From Pseudovibrio sp. Tun.PSC04-5.I4 (lineage in GTDB: Bacteria; Pseudomonadota; Alphaproteobacteria; Rhizobiales; Stappiaceae), in the NCBI RefSeq assembly GCF_900104145.1, contig NZ_FNLB01000008.1, forward strand, positions 434,001-498,000: 64,000 bases of DNA. The letters are read 5' to 3'. Of this stretch, positions 17,062 through 26,139 are shown piece after piece (the first letter of the stretch is position 1; each line of letters starts with the position of its first letter). The notes under the pieces are model-generated. The model ran no database searches and was not told where the DNA came from. It worked only from the letters and a program-made list of their open reading frames with translations. The position numbers and the translations under genes were made by a program.

Positions 17062-17162
17062 CTAAGGTTGACGGTCAGCAATACGCTTTTCAAGCTCTAC
17101 TGCGAACTCCACCATCAACATTCCATCCCTCAATGCCGCTTTCTCGCCAGGCGATGAGAGTT
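17062..17162 (-). pseudogene. C-terminal gene fragment cut by an IS5-family element
   Basis: The minus strand reads LSSPGEKAALRDGMLMVEFAVE and ends LEKRIADRQP followed by TAG at 17062. The frame starts inside the left end of the IS element, so the upstream part of the gene is missing. About 32 residues remain, too few to name a family. Confidence 0.45.
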
Positions 17163-18261
17163 GGCCTTGTTGCAAGGGTCGCTCAGTGTCTGTAATTAGA
17201 AGGTTTGTTCGTCTTCGTAAAGCTATCCTATGCCGCACAAGTTCAACGCCAGCCGTCGTCACAAACTTGACAAGAAGAAGTATCGTGTCACGAACTGGCG
17301 TGACTATAACGAAAGTCTTCGTAATCGTGGTGATTTGACGATCTGGGTCAGCCGTGAGATTGGGAAGGAGTGGTCAGCGCCGCGCCGGACCTCGCGCGGA
17401 GGGCAACGTAAATATTCTGATTTGGCCATTGAGATGTGCCTGACACTGCGTAGCGTATACTTCCTAGCGTTGCTACAGTCGCAGGGATTTATGCGCTCTG
17501 TGGTTCGATTGATGCAAGTTGATTTGTCAGTTCCAGATTTTTCAACGTTGTCCCGGCGAGCCGGTGGCTTGCAGATTACCAAGCCAGCAAAGGCCAGAAC
17601 AGAACCGACGCATCTTGTGGTCGACAGTACTGGTGTCAAGATCTATGGCGAAGGCGAATGGTTTCAAAACAAACACAAAACCAAGGCAACGCGACGATCC
17701 TGGCGCAAGCTCCATCTTGGTATGGACTTGAACACTGGCGAGATTGTATGCTCCGATCTCACCTATGAAAATGTAGGTGACCCGACCGTCCTGCCTGACC
17801 TTCTGGATCAGGTTGACGGTCTTGTAAACAGATTTCTGGCTGATGGAGCCTATGACGGTGAGCCAACACGAAGGGTCCTTGAGACACGGTATGGAGATGA
17901 CGTTGAGATTATCATTCCCCCACCCAAAACAGCTGCTTTAAGTCCTGAAGCTGACAGGGCTCCCTCATCGCGAGATAAACATATTCTTGCGATCAAAGAC
18001 AAAGGGCGCCTCGGTTGGCAAAAACAAACAGGCTACAATCAGCGCTCCCAAATTGAAACGCAGATGGGACGCTGGAAGCAAGTCATCGGCAACAAACTAA
18101 AGGCACGCACCTTTAACAATCAGAGGACCGAAACAAAGATTGGCGTTAGCATTCTCAACACAATAACTGAACTCGGCAGGCCCGCGTTCGAAGCAATCTC
18201 ATGACCTGAATTTACGGGTTTGGGCGTGCTTTAAGCTATTCACGACCCGTGCAACAAGGCC
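17163..18261 (+). mobile_element. IS5-family insertion sequence, apparently intact (copy A)
   Basis: About 1.1 kb bounded by inverted repeats. The left end GGCCTTGTTGCAAGGGTCG (17163-17181) matches the reverse complement of the right end (18243-18261) at 18 of 19 positions. One full transposase fills the element. No matching direct repeats flank it, so the original target site may have been rearranged. A second, broken copy lies at 27494-30913 and a lone left end at 26609. Confidence 0.88.
17230..18204 (+). CDS. IS5-family transposase
   Basis: A 324-residue DDE transposase of the IS5/IS903-like type. Landmarks: an N-terminal YRVTNWRDYNESLRNRG block, LVVDSTGVKIYGEGEW with the first catalytic Asp, FLADGAYDGEPTRR with the second, and the C-terminal IETQMGRWKQVIG with the catalytic Glu. 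The frame is complete and free of stops. The ATG lies 67 bases inside the left inverted repeat, as in the related copy at 27562. Confidence 0.92.
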   Translation: MPHKFNASRRHKLDKKKYRVTNWRDYNESLRNRGDLTIWVSREIGKEWSAPRRTSRGGQRKYSDLAIEMCLTLRSVYFLALLQSQGFMRSVVRLMQVDLSVPDFSTLSRRAGGLQITKPAKARTEPTHLVVDSTGVKIYGEGEWFQNKHKTKATRRSWRKLHLGMDLNTGEIVCSDLTYENVGDPTVLPDLLDQVDGLVNRFLADGAYDGEPTRRVLETRYGDDVEIIIPPPKTAALSPEADRAPSSRDKHILAIKDKGRLGWQKQTGYNQRSQIETQMGRWKQVIGNKLKARTFNNQRTETKIGVSILNTITELGRPAFEAIS

Positions 18262-18312
18262 AATATTTGGCGTTCTTTTACTTCCAAACTCGCCAAAGCA
18301 CTGTTGCCGCCT

Positions 18313-18660
18313 TCACAGAAAAGCACCAGCAATGCCTTTGAACAAATTTTGGCGTATAAACTGATTTGAGGCGGCGTTGAACATTTCATCCCAACTTGAA
18401 AAGACGGTGTTTGATGCGACGATCTTCTCCCATAAATCATCATCGATAGACGCAATGCTTTCTTGGGAAACATCGTTTTGTCCGGCCACACTAAATAGAT
18501 CAGTAACACTCTGATAGTTCGAATTATCTTGCATGAAATCGTCATTCAGCAATTCTGCCAAGTCGACGGTTTCCTGCTTTTTCAACCGCTGTGCATTGGC
18601 CATTATCGCATCAATATTGCCGTAGATCAGATCACGAAGATTATCGGTTTTATGCTCCAA
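18313..18660 (-). CDS. Unrecognised 115-residue protein at the end of the TRAP/SDR operon
   Basis: A 115-residue acidic frame starting with TTG, with AAGGAAC about 10 bases upstream. It reads MEHKTDNLRDLIYGNIDAIM and continues without cysteines, signal peptide or membrane segment. I recognise no family. It follows the SDR gene on the same strand after 58 bases and ends 50 bases before the right end of the IS5 element, so its C-terminus may have been altered by the insertion. Low coding confidence. Confidence 0.4.
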   Translation of the reverse strand: MEHKTDNLRDLIYGNIDAIMANAQRLKKQETVDLAELLNDDFMQDNSNYQSVTDLFSVAGQNDVSQESIASIDDDLWEKIVASNTVFSSWDEMFNAASNQFIRQNLFKGIAGAFL

Positions 18661-18718
18661 AACCCTGTTCCTTTATAAGCTGAGGAAAGGGCCGCACGTG
18701 TGCCCTTTCCCGCACTGA

Positions 18719-19447
18719 TTAGCGGATCATCATACCGCCGTTTACGTCGATTGATTCACCAGTGATGAAATCATTCTCGACAAGCAACTTAATCGCGGAA
18801 ACAATATTGGCAGGCTGGCCGTTACGTTTCAGCGGTGTGTTTGCAGCCCACGCATCCATCTGATCTGGCGTGGAGACTTTCTCATGGAAAGGGGTGTCGA
18901 TAACACCGGGAGCAACAGAATTGACGCGAATGTCGGGTGCTAGCTCTTTACTAAGACCACGTGTGAACGTATCCACGGCCCCCTTAGCAGCCCCGTAAAG
19001 AGTGGCAGTTGGTCCACCATGACGAACAACAATGGACGAGATATTGACGATGCTCGCGTTTCTGCCATTACGCAGCATTGGAATAGCAAGTGACGTGATT
19101 TTGAAGAGAGAGAACGCATTCAACCGGAAAATCTCATCCATCAACTGCCATTCTAATTGATCTGCAGCCTGACGACGCACCAGCCCACCGGCATTGTTGA
19201 TCAACGCATCCAGCGTATCTGTTAGCCTGCTGATTTTGCGGAACAATTCAATACAGGCAATTTCGCTGGTGATGTCACTTTGCAGCAGATGCACGATGGC
19301 ACCTTTTTGCACCAACTCAGCCTCCAAAGTCTTGGCTTTGTCTGTAGAGCGATTGTACACCAAGAAAAGCTCGTTTCCTTGTGCGAAGGCGCGAGCTGTT
19401 TCGGCCCCAATGCCGGTACTCGCACCAGTGATCATGATTTTTGCCAC
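18719..19447 (-). CDS. Short-chain dehydrogenase/reductase in the uronate operon
   Basis: A 242-residue SDR with the NAD(P)-binding TGASTGIG, NNAG, catalytic Ser in ISSIVVRHGG, and YGAAKGA with catalytic Tyr and Lys. It ends in the FITGESIDVNGGMMIR tail common in FabG-like enzymes. I place the start at GTG 19447, with AAAGAGAGA upstream; the long open extension to 19624 overlaps the TRAP gene. Co-location with TRAP genes and a KdgF-like cupin suggests a uronate reductase, for example an enzyme turning 4-deoxy-5-hexulose uronate into 2-keto-3-deoxygluconate as known in alginate users. That is inference. Confidence 0.75.
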   Translation of the reverse strand: MAKIMITGASTGIGAETARAFAQGNELFLVYNRSTDKAKTLEAELVQKGAIVHLLQSDITSEIACIELFRKISRLTDTLDALINNAGGLVRRQAADQLEWQLMDEIFRLNAFSLFKITSLAIPMLRNGRNASIVNISSIVVRHGGPTATLYGAAKGAVDTFTRGLSKELAPDIRVNSVAPGVIDTPFHEKVSTPDQMDAWAANTPLKRNGQPANIVSAIKLLVENDFITGESIDVNGGMMIR

Positions 19448-19461
19448 GATGGTATCTCTCT

Positions 19462-19980
19462 TTACTTCTGACAGGATGAATAGGTGAACGGTGTTGGGTT
19501 GGATGAGCAAAGATTGCGAAGGTGTCCTGCCCAAAAGAATAGGGAAACTATCGTCATGTAGGCACCGGCGATCGGCATGCTCATATAAAAGAACGACTTC
19601 GGTATCTGAAAAATTGGCGACCAAGCACTGGCCCGCATCATCAGGCTGAAGCTGTAGTAAGTGAACGCAACCAAGAAGAAGATGTTCATGCTCTCAATAA
19701 AGATGAGCAATACGTATTGGCTGCGCCGCCCTTTCAGGCTTTCCAGTAGGAAGTCGATGAATGGATGTGCCCTATCGCGCCACAGATAGGCTGCCACGGT
19801 GAAAACCATCCATGCAAACGAAACTTCAACGATTTCGTCAAACCACCCAATCGAGAATATCGGAAAAAACCTCAGGATTACGTTTAACGAAGTAAGAGCA
19901 AACAGAACAACCAGCAGAACCATGCCAAGGAGCAGGAATAGGTTGCTAAGCATCCGATCCAATTTATGTAACAAGTTCAT
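19462..19980 (-). CDS. TRAP transporter small permease (DctQ)
   Basis: A 172-residue protein with four membrane helices. It contains the DctQ pattern IGWFDEIVEVSFAWMVFTVAAYLWRDRAHPFIDFLLE, with the conserved E-FAWM and R-H motifs. It pairs with the large permease encoded just upstream. The ATG at 19980 lies 8 bases behind the DctM stop. It works with DctP and DctM in sodium-driven uptake of organic acids. Confidence 0.9.
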   Translation of the reverse strand: MNLLHKLDRMLSNLFLLLGMVLLVVLFALTSLNVILRFFPIFSIGWFDEIVEVSFAWMVFTVAAYLWRDRAHPFIDFLLESLKGRRSQYVLLIFIESMNIFFLVAFTYYSFSLMMRASAWSPIFQIPKSFFYMSMPIAGAYMTIVSLFFWAGHLRNLCSSNPTPFTYSSCQK

Positions 19981-19987
19981 CAAGACA

Positions 19988-21262
19988 TCACCCAATTAGG
20001 TAGGTTGCGGTCAAAGACAGTGCCGGAATGAAAGCAACAGCAAACAGCACAAGCAAAATGCCGAGAATATAAGGCAGGACTTCTTTGCTGAGTGCTGTCA
20101 CCGTGACGTTACTAATGGCAGCAACTGCGTAGAGGCACATACCGACGGGAGGACTGAGCAGACCAATCATGGAAGCTAGGATCATGATCACGCCAAATTG
20201 GATCGGGTCCATACCAATCATCTGAACAAGGGGCATAAAGATTGGAACGCAAATCAGAATGACGGCGATACCTTCAAGGAACATGCCCAGAACCAAAAGG
20301 ACCCCGATCATAATGAGAAGTAATATGGCAGGAGAATCAGTTACGTTGACGAGGCCAGAAATCAAGTTCTGAGGGATCTGCTGGAAGATAAGAACCCAGC
20401 TAAAGAACCCAGCTGCCGCGATGATAAACATCACCTTGACCGTACAGATGAGTGTGTCCTTGAGGATGTACATCATGTTGCTGAGTGTTAAGGCCCGATA
20501 CACAACCGATGATAGGAATATCGCATAGAGGCAAGCAACAACGGCCGCTTCTGTCGGTGTAAACATTCCGCCGAGGATTCCACCTACGATAATAATTGGT
20601 GTGAGCAGCGGAAGGAGCGCTTCTTTGAAGCTTTCCCAAACTTCGCTGTTACTGGCTTCTGGCCGGCGTGGATAGTTACGGCGCCGAGAAATCACATTAA
20701 CTGCAACAGCCATTGCAATTGCCATAAGAACACCGGGCACCATACCCGCCAGGAAGAGTTTGCCAACAGAAACACCGGTAAGTGAACCATAAACAACGAA
20801 GGGTATTGATGGGGGAATTACAGGCCCAATGGTGGAAGAAGCGGCTGTAATGGCAGAGGCAAACCGGCTGTCATACCCATCATCAACCATGGCCTTGATC
20901 TCGATTTTCCCGAGTCCGGCGGCATCAGCAACAGCGGCACCAGACATTCCGGAGAAGATCACAGAAGAGACGATGTTAACTTGACCAAGACCACCCCAGT
21001 AATGCCCCACGGTTGCCTTTGCAAAACGGAAGATCTTATCTGTAATCCCGCCAGTATTCATCAAGTTGCCAGCAAGAATGAAAAAGGGGATTGCTAGAAG
21101 TGTGAAACCAGTTGTCGAGGAGTACATACGCTGCGCCATCAGTGGGAGCGCGGAAATGTTCTCATGCATTACAAACAAGGAAATGCCGCCAACAGAGACA
21201 GCGATGGGCACACCCATCAATATCATCGCGACAAGGCCTATGAAGATTAGAGCGGGCGTCAA
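19988..21262 (-). CDS. TRAP transporter large permease (DctM)
   Basis: A 424-residue protein with about 12 membrane helices and the DctM signatures FAKATVGHYWGGLGQVNIVSSVIFSGMSGAAVADAAGLG and ITAASSTIGPVIPPSIPFVVYG. It forms the membrane channel domain of the TRAP system. The start codon is GTG/ATG-type at 21262 with GAGAGAA upstream. It lies 73 bases after dctP, separated by a GC-rich hairpin. Confidence 0.93.
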   Translation of the reverse strand: MTPALIFIGLVAMILMGVPIAVSVGGISLFVMHENISALPLMAQRMYSSTTGFTLLAIPFFILAGNLMNTGGITDKIFRFAKATVGHYWGGLGQVNIVSSVIFSGMSGAAVADAAGLGKIEIKAMVDDGYDSRFASAITAASSTIGPVIPPSIPFVVYGSLTGVSVGKLFLAGMVPGVLMAIAMAVAVNVISRRRNYPRRPEASNSEVWESFKEALLPLLTPIIIVGGILGGMFTPTEAAVVACLYAIFLSSVVYRALTLSNMMYILKDTLICTVKVMFIIAAAGFFSWVLIFQQIPQNLISGLVNVTDSPAILLLIMIGVLLVLGMFLEGIAVILICVPIFMPLVQMIGMDPIQFGVIMILASMIGLLSPPVGMCLYAVAAISNVTVTALSKEVLPYILGILLVLFAVAFIPALSLTATYLIG

Positions 21263-21291
21263 GGTTCTCTCCCGTGTTTTTCCTAGGGCAT

Positions 21292-21312
21292 CCGGCGGCA
21301 GAAAGCCGCCGG
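21292..21312 (-). promoter_or_regulatory. Intercistronic hairpin between dctP and dctM
   Basis: CCGGCGGC and GCCGCCGG form a perfect 8-base GC stem with a 5-base loop. No T-run follows on the minus strand, so it is more likely an mRNA-stabilising element that keeps the binding-protein message abundant than a terminator. Confidence 0.65.
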
Positions 21313-21335
21313 GCGTACTTGTGTGCGGTCAAAAG

Positions 21336-22319
21336 TCAGAGCATGCCTAGGAATTTTTCAAGGTTTTCAGTGCCAACATATTCACCGATTGCCTTGTAAG
21401 CAGGAGCCATCTCAGCCTTGAACTGGGCTTGTTCCGGGTAAGTGATCTTCATGCCTTTTGCTTCAAGTTTCTTGATCAGTTCCCCTTCTTCTTCACGCAT
21501 CATCTTGCGCATCAAGTCTCCAGCAGCTTTGCTTTCTTCGCGAACAATTACTTGCTGATCTGGAGAGAGCTTGCCCCAACTGCTCTTGGAGATCACGCTC
21601 ACCATTGAGTTGTAAACGTGGCGCGTGATGGCAAGGTTCTCCTGTACCTCGTAAATTTTGTTGTGATAAATTACGGAGAGTGGATTCTCCTGCCCATCTA
21701 CAACACCTTGCTTGAGAGCCATGTAAAGCTCATTGAATGCAAGCTGGGTGACATTCGCGCCAAGAGCAGACATCGCAGACTGAAGCTGCACTTCTGGTGG
21801 TGTGCGCAGCTTGAGGCCAACAACATCAGAAGGTACATTAACCGGACGGGTGTTGTTGGTAATGTTACGGAAGCCCCAATCCCAGTTGCTCAAGTAAACC
21901 AGACCCTGTTGCTCAAGATCTGATGCAGCCCACTTTATGAACGGCCCATCAAGCACTCTGTAGACATGGTCATAGCTTTCAAAAGCAAATGGAGCCATCA
22001 CTGTTGCAAACTTCATGGAGTACTTGCTCAAGTGGCCTTGAGTAGGCAAACTCATGTCGATCGCGCCAAGAACATTCTGCTCCAGAACATCATTCGGACT
22101 ACCAAGCTGGTTGGCTGGGAAGATGGTAATCTTGACCTCCCCACCGGTGCGTTCTGAAACTTTTTCCGAAAATTGCTTTGCAGCAACATCCGCAGGGTGA
22201 CCACTTTCTGCAAAGTGTGCCAACTTCAGAACCACTGCCGCATTAGCAACACCAAGCGTCAAAGCGCTCAGTGCAATACCAGAAACAGCAATTTTCAGGG
22301 CCTTGGTAACTGCACTCAT
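21336..22319 (-). CDS. TRAP transporter substrate-binding protein (DctP)
   Basis: A 327-residue periplasmic binding protein with a signal peptide ending GVANA. The family motif GVVDGQENPLSVIY lies near residue 212 and the conserved arginine is in GLKLRTPPE near 172, which in TRAP receptors grips the substrate carboxylate. Uptake of a uronate or oligouronate fits the cupin, SDR, kduD and kduI around it. The substrate is inferred. Confidence 0.92.
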   Translation of the reverse strand: MSAVTKALKIAVSGIALSALTLGVANAAVVLKLAHFAESGHPADVAAKQFSEKVSERTGGEVKITIFPANQLGSPNDVLEQNVLGAIDMSLPTQGHLSKYSMKFATVMAPFAFESYDHVYRVLDGPFIKWAASDLEQQGLVYLSNWDWGFRNITNNTRPVNVPSDVVGLKLRTPPEVQLQSAMSALGANVTQLAFNELYMALKQGVVDGQENPLSVIYHNKIYEVQENLAITRHVYNSMVSVISKSSWGKLSPDQQVIVREESKAAGDLMRKMMREEEGELIKKLEAKGMKITYPEQAQFKAEMAPAYKAIGEYVGTENLEKFLGML

Positions 22320-22381
22320 AATTTTAATCCTCCCAGATCACTTTGAGTGTGTTTTGGATCAACCAGCGTTAGATGGTGTCC

Positions 22382-22798
22382 CTAACCCTCGACGTTATTT
22401 GTCTTTGGGTACGTTCCATCTGGATTTGGCATGGTTCCATACTGCTTCATCTTCTCCAGATGACCTTCGCGTGCAGGCGCAAAAATATCGATCGCCTTCA
22501 TACCGGTTAAGGTTTTGCCGCCGTGCGGTACGTTGGAAGGGTGAACTGCAACATCACCAGCTTTCATTGGAATGACCTGATCGCCAACGATGTGTTCTTC
22601 TGAACCTTCGATCATGATCATGATCTGCTCGCAGTCGTGCTGGTGAACAGGAAAGTCCGCGCCTGGAGGGTTCTCGATAAAACTGATCATCAGATTGTCA
22701 CCCAGAAGGAACCGAGTACTGATGCCCTGATCCTCTATGAGCGGGGTCAAAGGCAGATCTTTGATGGTGTATACATATTGCTTACGTTTAGAAGTCAT
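22382..22798 (-). CDS. kdgF: Cupin protein, probable KdgF-type unsaturated uronate linearising enzyme
   Basis: A 138-residue single cupin. Metal ligands are visible as H52, H54 and E57 in PVHQHDCEQ and H92 in NVPHGG. KdgF proteins are small cupins that open 4,5-unsaturated uronates produced by pectate or alginate lyases to the keto acid that KduI or a DEH reductase then uses. The family alone is generic. The assignment leans on the neighbouring TRAP, SDR, iclR, kduD and kduI genes. It begins the minus-strand operon and lies 62 bases before dctP. Confidence 0.65.
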   Translation of the reverse strand: MTSKRKQYVYTIKDLPLTPLIEDQGISTRFLLGDNLMISFIENPPGADFPVHQHDCEQIMIMIEGSEEHIVGDQVIPMKAGDVAVHPSNVPHGGKTLTGMKAIDIFAPAREGHLEKMKQYGTMPNPDGTYPKTNNVEG

Positions 22799-23149
22799 GG
22801 GAAAGCCCGATTAGTTACTGATATGTCTCACTGACAAAATTCAGTATTCATAAATGAACTTACCGGAGCAAGTATGTACTTTGACTTGCCTGCCGGTCGG
22901 CGGCCAATCAAACGAGTTTCTGGGCAGCAAAACTGCTTCATCCAATAGCTGAGTAATTTAGTGCGGACTACTTATGGAAAATTGATCTCCGCCAGCCAGA
23001 AACGCATTTATTTCCATGACTTACGCGAAAGATCGCAAGTGTGAGAGTATGCGCCAAATTCAACGAAATGTTCATATTTGGGTTTCTGGAATCACATTTA
23101 AATTTTCTGAAGAAATTTCCGGTTAATAACTCTAAAATGGGGCCTAAAA
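22799..23149. other. Promoter region of the kdgF-TRAP operon
   Basis: About 350 bases with no gene. It should contain the leftward promoter. I found no convincing IclR/KdgR palindrome, only AT-rich segments around 22840 and 23070. Confidence 0.35.
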
Positions 23150-23180
23150 TGAAAAAGCACCGCCAAAAATTGACGGTGCC
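23150..23180 (-). terminator. Rho-independent terminator of iclR
   Basis: On the minus strand GCACCGTC pairs with GGCGGTGC around a short loop and is followed by TTTTTCATTTT. It lies 40 bases beyond the iclR stop. Confidence 0.8.
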
Positions 23181-23219
23181 CTGAAGTAATTCAAATATGA
23201 AATATGATTCTAAATCGTC

Positions 23220-23999
23220 TTAGGCAGGCTGAATACCGCCGATTGCGCTCGTCAGTTCCTGCGCAGTTTTATTGACGGCAAGGCGTGTATCTTCAAAACT
23301 CACGACTTGATGGTGAAGGCTATCCGAGTTCAACGTTAGGAATGGAACAGTCAAGACGGCCTCTATACGCCCACGATGATCAAATACGGGATAGCTGATA
23401 TTGGTCATCCCATTCACCTGCGGGCTAGCCCCAACAAAGTAGCCCTGCTCACGCACGGTCTCGACTTTGCTCATAACATCAGTAATCTCAATTTGATTGG
23501 CTTTTGAGGCATTCAAAATAGCCCGGCGGCGGCCCGGTGGCGAAAAGGCGAGCAGCACCATCCCCGAGCCAGATGCATGTACATCAATGCGTGCGCTCAG
23601 CCGAAGAGAGAAACCCATTTTGTAGGGGCTCTCGTGCCTCATCACAACAAGCATCGTACCTTCATGAAAGACCGCCAAGTGGCAGGATTGCTGGGTTTGA
23701 TCTGCAAGTTCTTCCATGCGCTCGTCTGCAATCTGCAAAAGGCGAGCAAGCGGTGGATACTTGTTAGAGAGCGTGAACATCTTGAGCGTAAGCTCATATT
23801 TGCCGCTAGATGGGTCGCAAAAAATATAGCCACGGGTCTCCAGAATAGTAAGCATACGAAAGATCTCGTTTACAGATCTGTCCAGACTTTCTGCCATCTC
23901 CTTTTTGCTCATGGCGCTGTCACGACCACTTAAGAGCTCAAGGATATCTAGTCCTTTCTCAAGAGCTGGGGCGCGGTATTCGGCTTTATTCTGGGTCAT
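23220..23999 (-). CDS. IclR-family transcriptional regulator
   Basis: About 259 residues. The N-terminal winged HTH reads ALEKGLDILELLSGRDSAMSKKEMAESLDRSVNEIFRMLTILETRGY. The C-terminal IclR effector domain is marked by CHLAVFHEGTMLVVM, ASGSGMVLLAF and YFVGASPQVNGMTNISYPVFD. KdgR, which controls pectin catabolism, belongs to this family, so it probably controls the kdgF-TRAP and kduDI units on either side and responds to a keto-deoxy acid. I used ATG 23999, behind GAGAAA; GTG 24017 is possible. Confidence 0.88.
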   Translation of the reverse strand: MTQNKAEYRAPALEKGLDILELLSGRDSAMSKKEMAESLDRSVNEIFRMLTILETRGYIFCDPSSGKYELTLKMFTLSNKYPPLARLLQIADERMEELADQTQQSCHLAVFHEGTMLVVMRHESPYKMGFSLRLSARIDVHASGSGMVLLAFSPPGRRRAILNASKANQIEITDVMSKVETVREQGYFVGASPQVNGMTNISYPVFDHRGRIEAVLTVPFLTLNSDSLHHQVVSFEDTRLAVNKTAQELTSAIGGIQPA

Positions 24000-24343
24000 T
24001 TCATTTCTCAAACTCACGGATATCCATTACCTCGCCTGGCTCAGCAGAACTGGAGCAAGCTACCTTAGATTGAGAATTAATCTATTTAAATATGGGCTTC
24101 AACACAAGATATCCGCACGTATTTTGCTGAATCTTTCGTGAACAAGCTTGTTTCGTCGCATTTCTCTCGGTTTTCGCTTATAAATTTAAATACAAATATT
24201 ATTGACCAAATACGAACTTTGAAATATGTAATCAATACACGCCGATTGCAAAAATCTAGTTTGCAGTGTGTGGATGAGCTGCTGTCAGTGGCGCGAGTTG
24301 ATGCTTTAACGCCAAAAAGAATTGGTCATAAAAAGGGTAATCC
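24000..24343. other. Divergent promoter region between iclR and kduD
   Basis: About 340 AT-rich bases controlling both genes. No gene seen. No operator could be named with confidence. Confidence 0.4.
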
Positions 24344-25093
24344 ATGTTTGAACTAAGCAGGAAAGTCGCCGTTGTCACCGGATGTAACACCGGACTTGGG
24401 CAAGGCATGGCGTTTGCACTGGCAAAAGCAGGTGCTTCAATTGTTGGTGTAGGGCACCTTGAGCCAGAGGAAACCCGCCAGCAGGTTGAGGCACTTGGCG
24501 CAAAGTTCAAGTATGTTGAGGCTAATCTGTTATCAACGGAACCACTGGACCGGATCGTTGAAGAGGCCATCGCAGCTTTCGGACGCATCGACATTCTCGT
24601 GAACAACGCTGGCCTGATCCGCAGAGAAGACTCCGTCAACTTTAGCGAAAAGGATTGGGATGATGTAATGAACATTAACATCAAAGTTCCCATGTTCCTG
24701 TCTCAGCGGGTCGCTCGGCAATTCATCAAACAAGGAGAAGGTGGCAAGATCATTAACATTGCTTCCATGCTTTCCTTCCAAGGAGGGATCCGTGTTCCCT
24801 CCTATACTTCTAGTAAATCAGGCATCATGGGGCTAACCCGGCTGCTTGCTTGCGAATGGGCGCAGCATGGCATCAATGTCAACGCGATTGCTCCAGGCTA
24901 CATGGCAACGGATAACACCCAGGCACTGCGAGAAGATAAGGAACGCAGCGCTGCAATCCTTGATCGCATCCCTGCCGGTCGCTGGGGTAAGCCGAGCGAT
25001 CTTGGCGGGCCCGTAGTCTTTCTGGCATCCGCGGCAAGCGATTATGTCAATGGCTACACGATTGCTGTCGATGGTGGTTGGCTCGCCCGCTAA
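24344..25093 (+). CDS. kduD: 2-dehydro-3-deoxy-D-gluconate 5-dehydrogenase
   Basis: A 249-residue SDR closely resembling KduD. Cofactor motif TGCNTGLGQG (12-21), NNAGLIRRED (87-96) and catalytic S141, Y154, K158 are all present, and the tail YVNGYTIAVDGGWLAR is typical. The enzyme interconverts 2,5-diketo-3-deoxygluconate and 2-keto-3-deoxygluconate with NADH in the breakdown of unsaturated uronates. kduI follows after 112 bases. The final KDG kinase and aldolase are not in this window. Confidence 0.92.
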   Translation: MFELSRKVAVVTGCNTGLGQGMAFALAKAGASIVGVGHLEPEETRQQVEALGAKFKYVEANLLSTEPLDRIVEEAIAAFGRIDILVNNAGLIRREDSVNFSEKDWDDVMNINIKVPMFLSQRVARQFIKQGEGGKIINIASMLSFQGGIRVPSYTSSKSGIMGLTRLLACEWAQHGINVNAIAPGYMATDNTQALREDKERSAAILDRIPAGRWGKPSDLGGPVVFLASAASDYVNGYTIAVDGGWLAR

Positions 25094-25205
25094 TCACACC
25101 TCTTCATTGAGCCGCGCTCATCGCAGGCCGCTCTTTTCCCTCACATTTTCCCCTTGGCGTCTACACTATCTGGGGCCGCCAAGCTTTAGAGAATAGGTAA
25201 CTAAA

Positions 25206-26042
25206 ATGGACGTTCGGCAGAGCATTCATAGCGCACATGCAAAGCAATTGGACACTGAAGGACTTCGTAGTGAATTTCTGGTGCCAGAGGTGTTCAAACC
25301 AGGCGAGATAACAATGACTTACAGTCATATCGATCGCATTATTCTTGGAGGCATTGTTCCTCTCACCGAGAAACTGGTGTTTTCAGCAGAGCTAGGTAAA
25401 CAGATCGGTACAAGTCACTTCCTTGAGCGCCGTGAGATTGGCTTCATCAATCTGGGCGGCGATGGTGTAATTGATGTGGATGGCACCGCCTATGAAATTG
25501 GCAACGAAGAAGCGCTTTACGTCGGCAAGGGCGCAAAGGTTTTGACCTACGCATCAAAAGACGCCCGAAACCCTGCCAAATTCTATTACAACAGCGTACC
25601 GGCTCATGCCGTTTTCCCAATTAAAAAGATTACCAGCGCACAAGCAGAGCACGTTTCACTGGGCTCAAAGGAAACTTGCAACGAACGCACCATATGCAAG
25701 TTCCTGGTTCCTGCTGTTTTGGAGACATGCCAGCTGACTATGGGCTTGACCCGCCTTGCTCCAGGTAGTGTTTGGAACACAATGCCCTCTCACACCCATG
25801 AACGACGTATGGAAGTTTACATGTACTTCGATATCGTGGAGGACAATGCTGTGTTCCACATGATGGGCGAGCCAAAAGAAACGCGCCATATTCTGGTTCA
25901 CAATGAACAGGCCGTCATTTCACCAAGCTGGTCAATTCACAGCGGCGTGGGCACCAAAGCCTATACTTTCATTTGGGGCATGACCGGAGAAAATCAGGAG
26001 TTCACTGATATGGATCACCTGAAAATCAGCGACCTCCGCTAA
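25206..26042 (+). CDS. kduI: 5-dehydro-4-deoxy-D-glucuronate isomerase
   Basis: A 278-residue protein that starts MDVRQSIHSAHAKQLDTEGL, almost as in E. coli KduI, and has the same length. The zinc ligands H196, H198, E203 and H245 fall at the same positions in SHTHERRMEVY and SWSIHSG. It converts 5-keto-4-deoxyuronate to 2,5-diketo-3-deoxygluconate, the KduD substrate. Together with KduD it marks a pectin-, hyaluronate- or similar lyase-product pathway. Confidence 0.97.
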   Translation: MDVRQSIHSAHAKQLDTEGLRSEFLVPEVFKPGEITMTYSHIDRIILGGIVPLTEKLVFSAELGKQIGTSHFLERREIGFINLGGDGVIDVDGTAYEIGNEEALYVGKGAKVLTYASKDARNPAKFYYNSVPAHAVFPIKKITSAQAEHVSLGSKETCNERTICKFLVPAVLETCQLTMGLTRLAPGSVWNTMPSHTHERRMEVYMYFDIVEDNAVFHMMGEPKETRHILVHNEQAVISPSWSIHSGVGTKAYTFIWGMTGENQEFTDMDHLKISDLR

Positions 26043-26056
26043 TGATTCCGACCAAA

Positions 26057-26139
26057 AAAGCAGCGCTCATATGCAGCGCTGCTTCCGCTCTGCAAGGCTT
26101 TGAGCAGATCTTCTCGCCTCGTAAGGGAGCGAGTTTTTT
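26057..26139 (+). terminator. Tandem hairpins ending the kduDI operon
   Basis: The first is a perfect 10-base stem AAGCAGCGCT/AGCGCTGCTT (26058-26084), preceded by A-residues, so it also works as a minus-strand terminator. The second is an imperfect stem CTCGCCTC/GGAGCGAG followed by TTTTTTG (26113-26139), a plus-strand rho-independent terminator. Confidence 0.75.
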
